A stretch of DNA of 64,000 nucleotides from the NCBI RefSeq assembly GCF_030271835.1, contig NZ_CP127389.1:372001-436000 (forward strand), given 5' to 3'. Source of the DNA: Proteus appendicitidis (GTDB lineage Bacteria; Pseudomonadota; Gammaproteobacteria; Enterobacterales; Enterobacteriaceae). The position numbers were made by a program, and so were the translations under genes. How positions within the stretch are numbered: position 1 is the stretch's first letter; each line of letters starts with the position of its first letter. This document shows, piece by piece, positions 55,495 through 64,000 of the stretch. The notes under the pieces were generated by a model. That model saw nothing but the letters and a program-made list of their open reading frames with translations, was not told where the DNA came from and searched no databases.

Positions 55495-55565
55495 GCTATT
55501 TATTTCTCTACTTTTATTCGCTATTGTCGAAATTAAATCTAGTGATTAAATAGTTGGTAGAAGAT

Positions 55566-56069
55566 ATGCAAGAAATAAAAATACGCCATGGCGAACCTGA
55601 CGACGCATCAGCAATTCAACAGTTATATACACATCCTGATTTATATATTTGTACTTGCCAATTTCCTTATCCTTCAGTCACGATGTGGAAAAAAAGATTA
55701 CTTGAATTTTCAGAACAAAATATCCCTAATTTTGTTGCAACCATTGATGGTCAAGTTGCGGGACATTTAGCACTGATAATCGATAATCATCCTCGTCGTC
55801 GCCATATTGTGAGTTTTGGTATCGGGGTGGGCGCTGAATACTCAGGAAAAGGTGTCGGTAAATTACTTATTAATACAGCAATTGATTATACTTTCAATTG
55901 GTTAGCAGCCACACGATTAGAATTAGAAGTGTATTCAGACAATGAAAGAGGCTTGCATCTGTATAAGACATTAGGTTTTGAAGTTGAAGGTGTACGCCGT
56001 AAAGCAGCTTTTAGAGAGGGCAAATATTGTGATGTTGTCATGATGTCGATGTTAAGAACAATTGAATAA
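55566..56069 (+). CDS. GNAT acetyltransferase, AaaT/YhhY-like
   Basis: 167 residues from ATG 55566. GNAT fold: an acetyl-CoA loop seen as VGAEYSGKGVGKLLIN (R/Q-x-x-G-x-G/A variant), then VYSDNERGLHLYKTLGFEVEG in the C-terminal motif B region. It matches E. coli AaaT (YhhY) over its length (IRHGEPDD, HPSVTMW-like region, DGQVAGHLAL, RRRHIVSFGI). AaaT acetylates amino acids such as phenylalanine and methionine in vitro; the role here is not certain. Single gene between ghxP and yjcE. Confidence 0.8.
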   Translation: MQEIKIRHGEPDDASAIQQLYTHPDLYICTCQFPYPSVTMWKKRLLEFSEQNIPNFVATIDGQVAGHLALIIDNHPRRRHIVSFGIGVGAEYSGKGVGKLLINTAIDYTFNWLAATRLELEVYSDNERGLHLYKTLGFEVEGVRRKAAFREGKYCDVVMMSMLRTIE

Positions 56070-56463
56070 TCATTAGCATTACGCGTTAGCTCTCAAATTT
56101 AATCGCTATTGTTATTTATCTATTATTTTTTATTTAATTACTTAACGTTTTACGTTTTTATACGCTCTATTACATTGCTTAGACCGAAAAAGAGAAATAA
56201 AAACGTATGCTTTCTATAATTAATGCCGTTAATAAATAGAGAGTAATAAATTGTGTGCAATGTGCGGTGTTAGATACGATTAATCTTAATTTATAAATAT
56301 TCTCACAGAGTCTGTGTGTGATCTGTTTAGAATAAGCATAGATAAAGAAAGAGGTATGATGCGCGAATTTTACATAATTTGTTTCTTTATTGTTTGGTAG
56401 GTTTTCCTTTTATAAGGGAAAGATGACAGGTTTTCAGGATAAAAATAGGCATGTAAGGGTAAC
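56070..56463. other. Intergenic region before yjcE
   Basis: About 390 bases, AT-rich, no gene and no element I can support apart from the presumed yjcE promoter and an AAGGG ribosome site just before its start. Confidence 0.45.
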
Positions 56464-58113
56464 ATGGAAATTTTCTTTACTATTTTGATTTTAATACTGG
56501 TGGTTTCAGTTTCGGGAGTTATCACAAAATTAATTCCCTTTCGTGTTCCGTTACCATTAATACAGATTGTGATAGGGGCTTTATTGGCATGGCCTCAGTT
56601 TGGTTTACATGTCACTTTTGATCCTGAATTATTCCTCGTTCTATTGATCCCACCTTTACTTTTTGTTGATGGTTGGAAAACACCGACACGAGAATTTATC
56701 CAAAATGGGCGTGAGATTTTTATTCTTGTGCTTGTTTTAGTCATGGTGACAGTTGTTGGTATCGGTTATCTGATTTATTGGATGATGCCAAGTATCCCTC
56801 TTATTTCAGCATTTGCATTGGCGGCAGTACTTTCGCCAACGGATGCGGTTGCACTCTCTTCCATTGTCGGTAAAGGGCGAATACCTAAGCGAATAATGGG
56901 CATCTTAGAAGGTGAAGCATTAATGAATGATGCTTCAGGTCTGGTTGCCTTGAAATTTGCGGTTGCAGTGGCAATGGGCACAATGGTGTTTACTGTTGGT
57001 GGTGCAACCCTTGAATTCTTTAAAGTCGCGGTTGGGGGATTACTGGCTGGTATCGGTGTCACCTTAGTTTACAGTAAATCTTTACGATTAATGAGTCGTT
57101 GGAGCGGAGACGATCCGGCTACACAAATCGTCTTTATGTTATTGCTACCTTTTGCCTCTTATCTTATTGCAGAACATATTGGTTTTTCAGGTATTTTAGC
57201 GGCTGTTGCTGCCGGTATGACTATCAGTAAATCAGGCGTTATCAGAAATGCACCTCTTGCGATGCGTTTACGTGCTGATAGCGTGTGGTCAATGCTTGAA
57301 TTTGTCTTTAACGGTCTTGTCTTTATCATGCTTGGTTTACAGCTTCCTATTATCTGGACAAGCTCTGTTATTCAAGCCGATCTTGACCCAGAAGTTGAAG
57401 TCTGGATGTTGTTTGCAGCCGTTTTCGTTATCTACTTTGCACTGCTGATCCTGCGATTTACATGGTTATGGCTAATGAAAAAAATCAGCCTGATCTTTAT
57501 GAAAAAACATCCTCTTGATTTCGCTAATTACACAACGCGTGAGTTGTGGTTATCGTCATTTGCGGGTGTTCGTGGTGCGATTACGCTTGCCGGTGCGCTT
57601 TCTATCCCACTCTTTTTAACCGATGGCAGTACTTTCCCTGGGCGTTATCAAATTATCTTTATTGCTGCGGGGGTCATTTTACTGTCAATTTTAGTGGGTA
57701 TTATTTCACTTCCTTTCCTATTAAAAGGTGTGAAGGCAACAGACAAAGAAGCAGATAAAAACGAAGTTCGCTATGCGCGTAAAGTGATGGCAGAAGTGGC
57801 AATGGTCAGCCTGAATAAAATGGAAGAGCGCTTAGCCGCAAGTACCGATGAGCAGTTGGATGCAGAAGAAATTAATGAAGTTGCTTCTCGTGTAACGGGT
57901 TATTTAAGACGCCGTACTGCAGATCAAGATGAAATGATCCATAACGCGTTAGAAGAAGATCTCGAAAGACGTTTTCGTTTAACAGCATTGCGTGCTGAAC
58001 GTGGGGAGCTTTACCATTTAAGAGCAACGCGAAAAATCAGTAATGAAACACTCCAACTATTGCTACATGAGTTGGATTTAATGGAAGCGTTATTAGTAGA
58101 GAAAGATAGCTAA
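56464..58113 (+). CDS. yjcE: CPA1-family Na+/H+ antiporter YjcE
   Basis: 549 residues, exactly the length of E. coli YjcE. Twelve or so membrane helices, family stretches VLSPTDAVALSSIVGKGRIP, GEALMNDASGLVALKF (ion-site Asp/Glu residues) and FAGVRGAITLAGALSIPLF, then a cytosolic helical tail of about 130 residues rich in Arg/Glu. Predicted to exchange monovalent cations for protons in the inner membrane. bioP follows two bases after the stop. Confidence 0.94.
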   Translation: MEIFFTILILILVVSVSGVITKLIPFRVPLPLIQIVIGALLAWPQFGLHVTFDPELFLVLLIPPLLFVDGWKTPTREFIQNGREIFILVLVLVMVTVVGIGYLIYWMMPSIPLISAFALAAVLSPTDAVALSSIVGKGRIPKRIMGILEGEALMNDASGLVALKFAVAVAMGTMVFTVGGATLEFFKVAVGGLLAGIGVTLVYSKSLRLMSRWSGDDPATQIVFMLLLPFASYLIAEHIGFSGILAAVAAGMTISKSGVIRNAPLAMRLRADSVWSMLEFVFNGLVFIMLGLQLPIIWTSSVIQADLDPEVEVWMLFAAVFVIYFALLILRFTWLWLMKKISLIFMKKHPLDFANYTTRELWLSSFAGVRGAITLAGALSIPLFLTDGSTFPGRYQIIFIAAGVILLSILVGIISLPFLLKGVKATDKEADKNEVRYARKVMAEVAMVSLNKMEERLAASTDEQLDAEEINEVASRVTGYLRRRTADQDEMIHNALEEDLERRFRLTALRAERGELYHLRATRKISNETLQLLLHELDLMEALLVEKDS

Positions 58114-58115
58114 TT

Positions 58116-58988
58116 ATGTGGTTGCTTGTTATTACAACATTGTTATGGGCGGCTTCTTTTAGCCTGATCGGCGAGTATCTCGCGGGTCAGGTTGATAGCT
58201 GGCTCTCTGTTTTGATCCGCGTTTCTTTAGCGGCTTTAGTCTTCTTACCTTTCTTACGTTGGAAGGGGATCCGCTTTAAGGTGATCCTGCTTTATATGCT
58301 GGTGGGTGCTTGCCAACTCGGTATTATGTATCTGTTCGTCTTCCATGCTTATAACTATTTGACTGTTGCAGAATTCTTACTATTTACGGTATTAACACCG
58401 CTTTATGTCACGTTAATTTATGATTTATTAGAACGTCAGAAATTACGTTGGGGTTATGCATTTAGCTCATTATTAGCGGTGTTAGGGGCTGCGATTATTC
58501 GCTATGACCATTTAAGTGATGACTTTTGGTATGGTCTGTTATTAGTACAATTGGCTAATATTTTCTTTGCGATTGGTCAGGTGGGTTATAAACGATTAAT
58601 GGAAGTGCATCCTATTCCACAACATCATGCATTTTCTTGGTTTTACCTTGGTGCCGTTGTCGTTTCATTGATTGGCGCTCTGTGTTTTGCTGATTGGCAG
58701 AAAATGCCAACAACATCACTACAGTGGGGTGTTTTACTCTGGTTAGGAATTGGCGCTTCTGGCATCGGGTATTTTATGTGGAACTACGGTGCCACACAAG
58801 TTGATGCTGGAACCTTAGCTATTATGAATAACATGATGGTTCCAGCAGGATTGTTAGTGAATTTTTCTATTTGGCAGCAACATCCAAATTGGCCAAGTTT
58901 CATCATAGGCGCGAGCCTGATTGTTGCATCACTTTGGATCCATCGACGCTGGATACGCCGACCTGCTTTACAAAAGGAAGATTGTTAA
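58116..58988 (+). CDS. bioP: Biotin transporter BioP (YigM), EamA fold
   Basis: 290 residues, ten helices in two EamA repeats. Near-identical blocks to E. coli Yig[19 protein letters not shown] start, [77 protein letters not shown]. In E. coli it also neighbours metR. It takes up biotin in E. coli. It is convergent with metR and the two coding regions overlap by 86 bases at their 3' ends. Confidence 0.92.
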   Translation: MWLLVITTLLWAASFSLIGEYLAGQVDSWLSVLIRVSLAALVFLPFLRWKGIRFKVILLYMLVGACQLGIMYLFVFHAYNYLTVAEFLLFTVLTPLYVTLIYDLLERQKLRWGYAFSSLLAVLGAAIIRYDHLSDDFWYGLLLVQLANIFFAIGQVGYKRLMEVHPIPQHHAFSWFYLGAVVVSLIGALCFADWQKMPTTSLQWGVLLWLGIGASGIGYFMWNYGATQVDAGTLAIMNNMMVPAGLLVNFSIWQQHPNWPSFIIGASLIVASLWIHRRWIRRPALQKEDC

Positions 58989-59856
58989 CCGCGTGCTGAC
59001 CTGATAAACGAATAAACTCTCGAATTGCCGGTTGATGTTGCTCTCCACTACGGTTAGCGGCATATAACCGGCTCCATAATCCCTCACCTAATGTTTTTGT
59101 AACCACTAAGCCTTGTTTTTCAAAATTCTCAACAGCCCAATGAGGTAATGCCGCTATTCCCATACCGGCTGCAACCATTTGAATTAATAACAACGTATTA
59201 TCGACATGTTTAAAATGTGGTGTGATCCCCGCAGGTTGTAAGAAATGACGCCATACATCAAAGCGCTCTCTTTGTACGGGATAAATAAATAAGGTTTCTG
59301 CAATTAAATCTTGTGGCTGAATATGTAAGCGATTAGCAAGAGGGTGATCTGGCGATAAAACTAATTTCACCTCATAGTCAAATAACGGAGTGTAGTGTAA
59401 ACGAGGATCATCCAAGATATCGGATGTTAACACCACATCTAATTCACGTTGTAATAATGCTGGTTGTGGATCAAAAGTCACACCCGAATGAAAATCAACA
59501 GTCACTTCAGGCCATGTTTGACGATATTGCTGTAATGCAGGGGTTAACCATTGAATACAGCTATGGCATTCAATGGCTATATTCAAATTCACACTACCTG
59601 GTTCATTACATGCTTCAATGGCTCTACGAACAATAGGCAATACTTCTTCTGCTAATTTAACGAGCACTTCTCCTTGTGAAGTAAAGCGCAGTGGCTGGCT
59701 TTTACGCACAAAAATTCGATAACCAAGGCGATGTTCTAATTCACTAAATTGATGTGAAAGAGCCGATTGCGTTTGATGCAATTGATTTGCTGCGTTAGCA
59801 AGAGAGCCTGTGTGCTTCAAGGCTAAGATCGTTTTTAAATGTTTTATTTCTATCAT
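58903..59856 (-). CDS. metR: LysR-type regulator MetR
   Basis: 317 residues, same length as E. coli MetR. N-terminal HTH ([20 protein letters not shown], residues 1-60) and a homocysteine-binding C-terminal domain ([17 protein letters not shown]). Activates metE and other methionine genes with homocysteine as coactivator. Divergent from metE with a 106-base shared control region. Its last 28 codons lie on the opposite strand of bioP and read as a tail ([17 protein letters not shown]...) with little family likeness. Confidence 0.96.
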   Translation of the reverse strand: MIEIKHLKTILALKHTGSLANAANQLHQTQSALSHQFSELEHRLGYRIFVRKSQPLRFTSQGEVLVKLAEEVLPIVRRAIEACNEPGSVNLNIAIECHSCIQWLTPALQQYRQTWPEVTVDFHSGVTFDPQPALLQRELDVVLTSDILDDPRLHYTPLFDYEVKLVLSPDHPLANRLHIQPQDLIAETLFIYPVQRERFDVWRHFLQPAGITPHFKHVDNTLLLIQMVAAGMGIAALPHWAVENFEKQGLVVTKTLGEGLWSRLYAANRSGEQHQPAIREFIRLSGQHAVNNLPFVKQVGVSSVDGSKVMQQSGSRL

Positions 59857-59920
59857 GAGAAACCTTCAAGTTGTTGATGAAAAATTTGCGCTTGTGATTT
59901 ATACACTACCTGTAGATTAT

Positions 59921-59944
59921 GGATGTGTAAACATCTAGACGGCT
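59921..59944. promoter_or_regulatory. Tandem MetJ met-boxes between metR and metE
   Basis: Three adjoining 8-mers against AGACGTCT: GGATGTGT (5/8), AAACATCT (6/8), AGACGGCT (7/8). Tandem boxes are how MetJ binds; they lie just before the metE ribosome site (AGGA). A TGAA-type MetR site is probably in the same region but I cannot place it securely. Confidence 0.65.
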
Positions 59945-59962
59945 AAAAATAGGATTTTAATT

Positions 59963-62236
59963 ATGACAATTCGCAATCACACACTTGGCTTCCCTCGTAT
60001 TGGCTTAGGTAGAGAGCTAAAAAAGGCGCAAGAAAATTATTGGGCAGGCAAGATTTCACAAGAAGAATTGGTTGCGGTGGGTAAAGAGCTTCGCGCTCGC
60101 CATTGGCAACAACAAGCAGATGCAGGTGTTGAATTATTACCTGTCGGTGATTTTGCTTGGTATGACCAAGTGTTAGGTACAAGCCTACTGTTAGGTAATG
60201 TGCCGCCTCGTCACCGTAATGAAGATGGCTCACTTGATCTTGATACTCTATTCAGAGTCGCTCGTGGTAGAGCGCCAACAGGTAAGCCTGCGGCTGCATC
60301 TGAAATGACGAAATGGTTTAATACTAACTATCACTATATCGTGCCTGAATTTCAGCAAGGTCAGTCATTTAGCTTTGCATGGAAAGCGCTATTAGAAGAA
60401 GTCGATGAAGCATTAGCGTTAGGTCATAAAATAAAACCTGTTTTACTGGGTCCTGTGACTTACTTGTGGCTAGGTAAAGTAAAAGGCCCTGAATTTGATA
60501 GATTAACGCTTCTAAAAGATATTTTACCTATCTATCAACAAGTTATTTCTGCATTAAAAGAGAAAGGTATTGAGTGGATACAAATTGATGAGCCTGCATT
60601 AGTACTGGATTTACCTATTGAATGGCAAAATGCGTATCAAACAGCTTATCAAGCATTAACAGGGCAAGCTAAATTACTGCTGACAACCTATTTTGATGGT
60701 ATTTCTCATCATCTTGATATTATTAAAAACTTACCTGTTGAGGGGCTTCATGTTGATATTTCAGCAGGGCAAGATGATTTACAGCACTTACACCAAGCAT
60801 TACCTAAAGATTGGGTTCTGTCATTAGGTGTGATTAATGGTCGAAATGTGTGGAAAGCAGATTTAAGTACACGTTATCAGCAAGTGATTGCATTAAAAGG
60901 GAAACGTCCATTGTGGATTGGTACTTCATGTTCATTACTGCATAGCCCAATTGATTTAAATGCAGAGACGAAACTTGATGATGAAGTCAAAAGCTGGTTT
61001 GCTTTTGCTGTTCAGAAATGTGAAGAAGTCGCTTTGTTAGCTAAGGCATTGAATGCACCAGAAGGTGAGTATGATGAACAACTGGCACAATACAGTGCGC
61101 CAATTCGTCAACGTCAACATTCGACCCGCGTACATAATGCAACAGTTGAAGCTCGTTTACAGGCGATTGAAGCACAAGATAGTGAAAGAAATTCACCTTA
61201 TACTCAACGTGCAGAAGTACAACGTACTCGGTTTAATTTGCCATTATGGCCAACCACCACGATTGGCTCATTCCCACAAACAACAGAAATTCGTACTGTC
61301 CGTTTAGATTTTAAGAAAGGGCGCATCGATACAGCAGCTTATCGTACAAATATCAGCGAACATATTAAGCAAGCGATATCTGAACAAGAAAATCTTGGCC
61401 TTGATGTGTTAGTTCATGGTGAGGCTGAACGTAACGATATGGTGGAGTATTTTGGTGAACATTTTGATGGTTATGTGTTTACGCAAAATGGCTGGGTACA
61501 AAGCTATGGCTCCCGTTGTGTAAAACCACCGGTGATTATTGGTGATATTAGTCGTCCAGCTCCGATTACTGTGGATTGGGCAACTTACGCTCAGTCATTA
61601 ACAGAAAAACCAGTCAAAGGCATGTTAACAGGTCCTGTGACAATTTTATGTTGGTCTTTCCCTCGTGAAGATGTAACGCGTGAAACGATTGCAAAACAGA
61701 TAGCGTTAGCACTGCGTGATGAAGTGGATGATTTACAAAAAGCAGGTATTGGGATTATTCAAATCGATGAGCCTGCGTTACGTGAAGGTTTACCACTGCG
61801 TCGTAATGAGTGGCAGGCTTACCTTGATTGGGCAGTTGATGCCTTTAAATTAAGTGCCGCCATTGCTGATGATGAGACACAAATCCATACCCATATGTGT
61901 TATTGCGAATTTAATGACATCATGGATTCAATCGCAGCGCTGGATGCTGATGTGATTACAATCGAAACATCACGTTCAGATATGGAATTGCTAGAAGCCT
62001 TTGAGCACTTTGATTATCCAAATGAAATTGGACCAGGTGTTTATGATATTCACTCACCTAATGTGCCAAATGTGGAATGGATCGTCGGTTTATTAAGAAA
62101 AGCACAATCTCGAATTCCCGCAGAGCGTTTATGGGTGAATCCAGATTGTGGATTAAAAACACGAGGCTGGCCTGAAACACGTGCAGCATTAGCGAATATG
62201 GTTGAGGCTGCTAAATATTTACGCCAAAACGCGTAA
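59963..62236 (+). CDS. metE: Cobalamin-independent methionine synthase
   Basis: 757 residues, two-domain MetE. Starts [20 protein letters not shown]; zinc ligands in [11 protein letters not shown] (His and Cys, near 640-645) and [11 protein letters not shown] (Cys near 727), plus the methyl-folate region [13 protein letters not shown]. It transfers the methyl of 5-methyltetrahydropteroyl-triglutamate to homocysteine. Divergent from metR, with met-boxes upstream. Same length class as E. coli MetE (753). Confidence 0.98.
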   Translation: MTIRNHTLGFPRIGLGRELKKAQENYWAGKISQEELVAVGKELRARHWQQQADAGVELLPVGDFAWYDQVLGTSLLLGNVPPRHRNEDGSLDLDTLFRVARGRAPTGKPAAASEMTKWFNTNYHYIVPEFQQGQSFSFAWKALLEEVDEALALGHKIKPVLLGPVTYLWLGKVKGPEFDRLTLLKDILPIYQQVISALKEKGIEWIQIDEPALVLDLPIEWQNAYQTAYQALTGQAKLLLTTYFDGISHHLDIIKNLPVEGLHVDISAGQDDLQHLHQALPKDWVLSLGVINGRNVWKADLSTRYQQVIALKGKRPLWIGTSCSLLHSPIDLNAETKLDDEVKSWFAFAVQKCEEVALLAKALNAPEGEYDEQLAQYSAPIRQRQHSTRVHNATVEARLQAIEAQDSERNSPYTQRAEVQRTRFNLPLWPTTTIGSFPQTTEIRTVRLDFKKGRIDTAAYRTNISEHIKQAISEQENLGLDVLVHGEAERNDMVEYFGEHFDGYVFTQNGWVQSYGSRCVKPPVIIGDISRPAPITVDWATYAQSLTEKPVKGMLTGPVTILCWSFPREDVTRETIAKQIALALRDEVDDLQKAGIGIIQIDEPALREGLPLRRNEWQAYLDWAVDAFKLSAAIADDETQIHTHMCYCEFNDIMDSIAALDADVITIETSRSDMELLEAFEHFDYPNEIGPGVYDIHSPNVPNVEWIVGLLRKAQSRIPAERLWVNPDCGLKTRGWPETRAALANMVEAAKYLRQNA

Positions 62237-62255
62237 TAAAAGAATTAATTGTTTA

Positions 62256-62316
62256 TTAGCCTGTTATTTTTGAACTGTCACTTTAGATAAGTTGCATAGT
62301 CAAAATAGCAGGCTAA
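62256..62316 (+). terminator. Long hairpin after metE
   Basis: TTAGCCTGTTATTTTTGA (62256-62273) pairs with TCAAAATAGCAGGCTAA (62300-62316), 16-17 bp with one wobble and one bulge, 26-base loop. Probably the metE 3' end; no long T run follows. Confidence 0.55.
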
Positions 62317-62414
62317 CTTTATATAAAATTAAAAAAAGGTATTCATTAAAACCCAGAGTAAATCTTATTATTGATATTCATTAGAGTTGCTATACTGCAA
62401 AACTCTCTAATTTT

Positions 62415-63242
62415 ATGGATATAATTATTGTGCAAACTAGCATTAAACTTTCGGATAAAGTATTAGATGCTTTTCCAACTCGACCTTTGAAATTAGTTCC
62501 ACTAAGAGGAGACGGTGGATTATTTCGCACCTTATTCTTAGTTATTTTCATGTTAGCAATGACGGTATTTAGTGCTTATCAAATTCCCAATATTCTTTAT
62601 GATTATAAAATCAGTGAGAATGCAGTACCTGTTGATGCTACGGTAAATGGCTCTTGTCGTTCTCAACTTTTTGTTCTGACTAACTGTAGTGTTGATTTAC
62701 GTTATAAAGGCAATGAAGTTTCGCGTAATTTTACTTTTTTAGATTTAGGCCCTAAAGATGTGTTAGTTGAACCCGTCGCTGATGCTAATGATCTCAGTAA
62801 AATGACCGTTGATGTGGCGATAGATAATATTTGGCTTCGCTTAATGAGTACGGTTATTTTTATCGCATTATTTGGTTTTAGTGTGGTCTTTTTTATCTAT
62901 CGTCAAATATTGACGAGTAAAGTGAGAAAAGCATTATTATCAGTGGGAACTCAGCCTTTAAAGTTAATCGCTATTCCTGCAAAAATGGTAGTGAGTAATA
63001 AGCAATTTATTGCGACTTATCATCTTAATTTAGAGGGTAAAGATATCCGTATTGCTTATTCAGGAAATAAGAAAACACCACCTATTGTGATTGAGCAAAA
63101 TGGAAATACCTACGTATTAGCCGTTTATTCACCACAACAAAATATCCCTTATGCTTTGGATGTACCTTTAGAACGTATTCAGGCAACGCCTGAAGAGAAA
63201 CAACGTTTTCATGAAGCGTTGATTGAAGAAGGTTTGCTGTAA
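62415..63242 (+). CDS. Membrane protein of unknown function
   Basis: 275 residues. Two membrane helices: about 39-60 (LFLVIFMLAMTVFSAY) and about 141-163 (STVIFIALFGFSVVFFIY). Between them a periplasmic or luminal domain of about 80 residues with two Cys (GSCRSQLFVLTNCSVDL) that could be disulfide-bonded; after the second helix about 110 soluble residues. The layout is of a small envelope protein. I do not recognise the family. It stands alone after metE; a GTG codon five codons in could be the real start. Confidence 0.7.
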   Translation: MDIIIVQTSIKLSDKVLDAFPTRPLKLVPLRGDGGLFRTLFLVIFMLAMTVFSAYQIPNILYDYKISENAVPVDATVNGSCRSQLFVLTNCSVDLRYKGNEVSRNFTFLDLGPKDVLVEPVADANDLSKMTVDVAIDNIWLRLMSTVIFIALFGFSVVFFIYRQILTSKVRKALLSVGTQPLKLIAIPAKMVVSNKQFIATYHLNLEGKDIRIAYSGNKKTPPIVIEQNGNTYVLAVYSPQQNIPYALDVPLERIQATPEEKQRFHEALIEEGLL

Positions 63243-63268
63243 TCAATTTTGATTATTAAGAATATGAT

Positions 63269-63301
63269 GCGTTTTCTCTTATGGGATATAAGGGAAAACG
63301 C
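63269..63301. terminator. Bidirectional hairpin between convergent genes
   Basis: GCGTTTTC (63269-63276) / GAAAACGC (63294-63301), with CTT/AAG continuing the stem. Confidence 0.65.
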
Positions 63302-63312
63302 AGTCTGTTTAT

Positions 63313-63705
63313 TTAGCCGCCAAAAATTTTCGCTTTTAAAATATCCATACCCGCACTGACTAAGTCTAAGTCTTTAGGTACAACGCCATCTGGGGTGACT
63401 TTATCAATTAATTTAGGTAAATATTGTGCCGCCATTTCAGAAGCTTCTGTTGCACTTAAATTAATTTTTGACGCAAGTTCATTAATCACCGGTGATGAAA
63501 AAACCGCTACGATTTGTTCAGCACTGATAGGTAAATTTGTCTTTGTACTTATCCAAGATTGAATAAGCTCACTTAAACCTGCTGTATCAAATTGCTTTAC
63601 TAAGCCTTCAATGCCGCCTTGAGATCCAATCCAGTCAAGGACAGTTTTATATTGATTGATTTTTTCGCCACCTAGTAGGCTCGCAATTTGGTTAAATAAG
63701 CTCAT
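63313..63705 (-). CDS. yidB: YidB family protein (DUF937)
   Basis: 130 residues from ATG 63705 (GGAG six bases upstream; an upstream GTG at 63711 is open). Matches E. coli YidB along its length: LLGGEKINQYKTVLDWIGSQ, GGIEGLV, GLSELIQSWIS, EMAAQYLPKLIDKVTPDG, DLVSAGMDILKAKIFGG. All-helical cytosolic protein of unknown function, repetitive in Gly/Leu. Confidence 0.9.
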   Translation of the reverse strand: MSLFNQIASLLGGEKINQYKTVLDWIGSQGGIEGLVKQFDTAGLSELIQSWISTKTNLPISAEQIVAVFSSPVINELASKINLSATEASEMAAQYLPKLIDKVTPDGVVPKDLDLVSAGMDILKAKIFGG

Positions 63706-63789
63706 GTTCACTCCAATGACGATCTGTTTGTCACATTCGATGTTTTTAAGGGCGGGTAGTTTACTCGTTATGTTCGTTGTACTTCAAGC

Positions 63790-64000
63790 TACTCGTCATA
63801 CTTGAAGCCACAGCGTTGTTGGTTGCGTTTATTCGCACTAGTCACATACTTATGTATGCTTCTAGCGACTCCTGCACTTGTCGCCTAGCTACTCGTCATA
63901 CTTCAAGCTGTAGCGTTGTTGACTTCGTTCATTCGCACTAGTCACATACTGATGTATGCTCCTAGCGGCTCATTCACTTGTCGCCTAGCTACACCTCGAA
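63790..64000. repeat. 100-bp tandem repeat, enterobacterial intergenic type
   Basis: TACTCGTCATACTT begins at 63790 and again at 63890, and the next copy starts TACACCTCGAA at 63990 (cut by the window). The period is exactly 100 bases. Each unit has an imperfect palindrome CTAG-x-CATAC...GTATG-x-CTAG and the words CAGCGTTGTTG, ATTCGCACTAGTCACATACT and CACTTGTCGCCTAGC. Similar repeats occur between genes in other enterobacteria. Confidence 0.85.

Overview
The window looks like chromosome of a Morganellaceae enterobacterium, most likely Proteus. The evidence is low overall G+C, core proteins very close to E. coli (PepA, LptF/LptG, IlvB/IlvN, GhxP, YjcE, BioP, MetR, MetE, YidB), E. coli-like local gene orders (pepA-lptF-lptG then leuX; yjcD-yjcE; bioP-metR-metE), and a four-gene chaperone-usher fimbrial operon. 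The genus is an inference from recall; no database was searched.

Layout. 1-4.5 kb: start of pepA, divergent lptFG, and a beta-lactamase-fold lipoprotein. 4.5-6.1 kb: AT-rich gene-poor stretch with a 27-residue membrane-protein ORF, 46-bp tandem repeats and an orphan terminator. 6.1-19.3 kb: the tRNA-Leu(CAA) gene leuX, a remnant of an integrase start, and a complete Druantia type II anti-phage system on the minus strand (druM-druF-druG-druE) that is clearly richer in G+C than its surroundings. 19.4-21.3 kb: gene debris, including a probable broken effector gene with a surviving lipoprotein behind it, and a free-standing TolA domain-III protein. 21.4-26.4 kb: fimbrial operon. 27-34.7 kb: a sigma-54 activator divergent from a diaminopropionate/acyl-amino-acid operon (dpaL, ygeY-like, D-aminoacylase-like, MFS), with a near-consensus -24/-12 promoter and palindromic upstream sites. 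34.9-36.8 kb: prfH-rtcB2 ribosome rescue/RNA repair operon preceded by a tiny ORF with a perfect Shine-Dalgarno. 37-39.6 kb: deoxyribose module (deoR-type regulator, deoC, ribokinase-like). 39.7-43.8 kb: murQ-PTS-rpiR-TSUP. 44.1-47.9 kb: leader peptide and attenuator, ornithine carbamoyltransferase, carbamate kinase, YfcC carrier. 48.1-50.4 kb: ivbL-ilvBN. 50.4-53.3 kb: XRE-cupin regulator and two transporters. 54-59 kb: ghxP, a GNAT gene, yjcE, bioP. 58.9-62.2 kb: metR/metE. 62.4-64 kb: a membrane protein, yidB, and 100-bp tandem repeats.

How it fits together. Much of the window is catabolism of amino acids, nucleosides and cell-wall sugars, arranged as small self-regulated modules whose control signals can be read: sigma-54 promoter, CRP-like sites, RpiR-type operators, PurR boxes, Met boxes, and ilvB and arcB attenuators. 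The accessory part is the leuX island and the degraded zone after it. The observations most worth following are the leader-ORF/hairpin arrangement in front of rtcB2-prfH, the arcB leader/attenuator, the Druantia island with its dead integrase, and the orphan lipoprotein next to the effector remnant.
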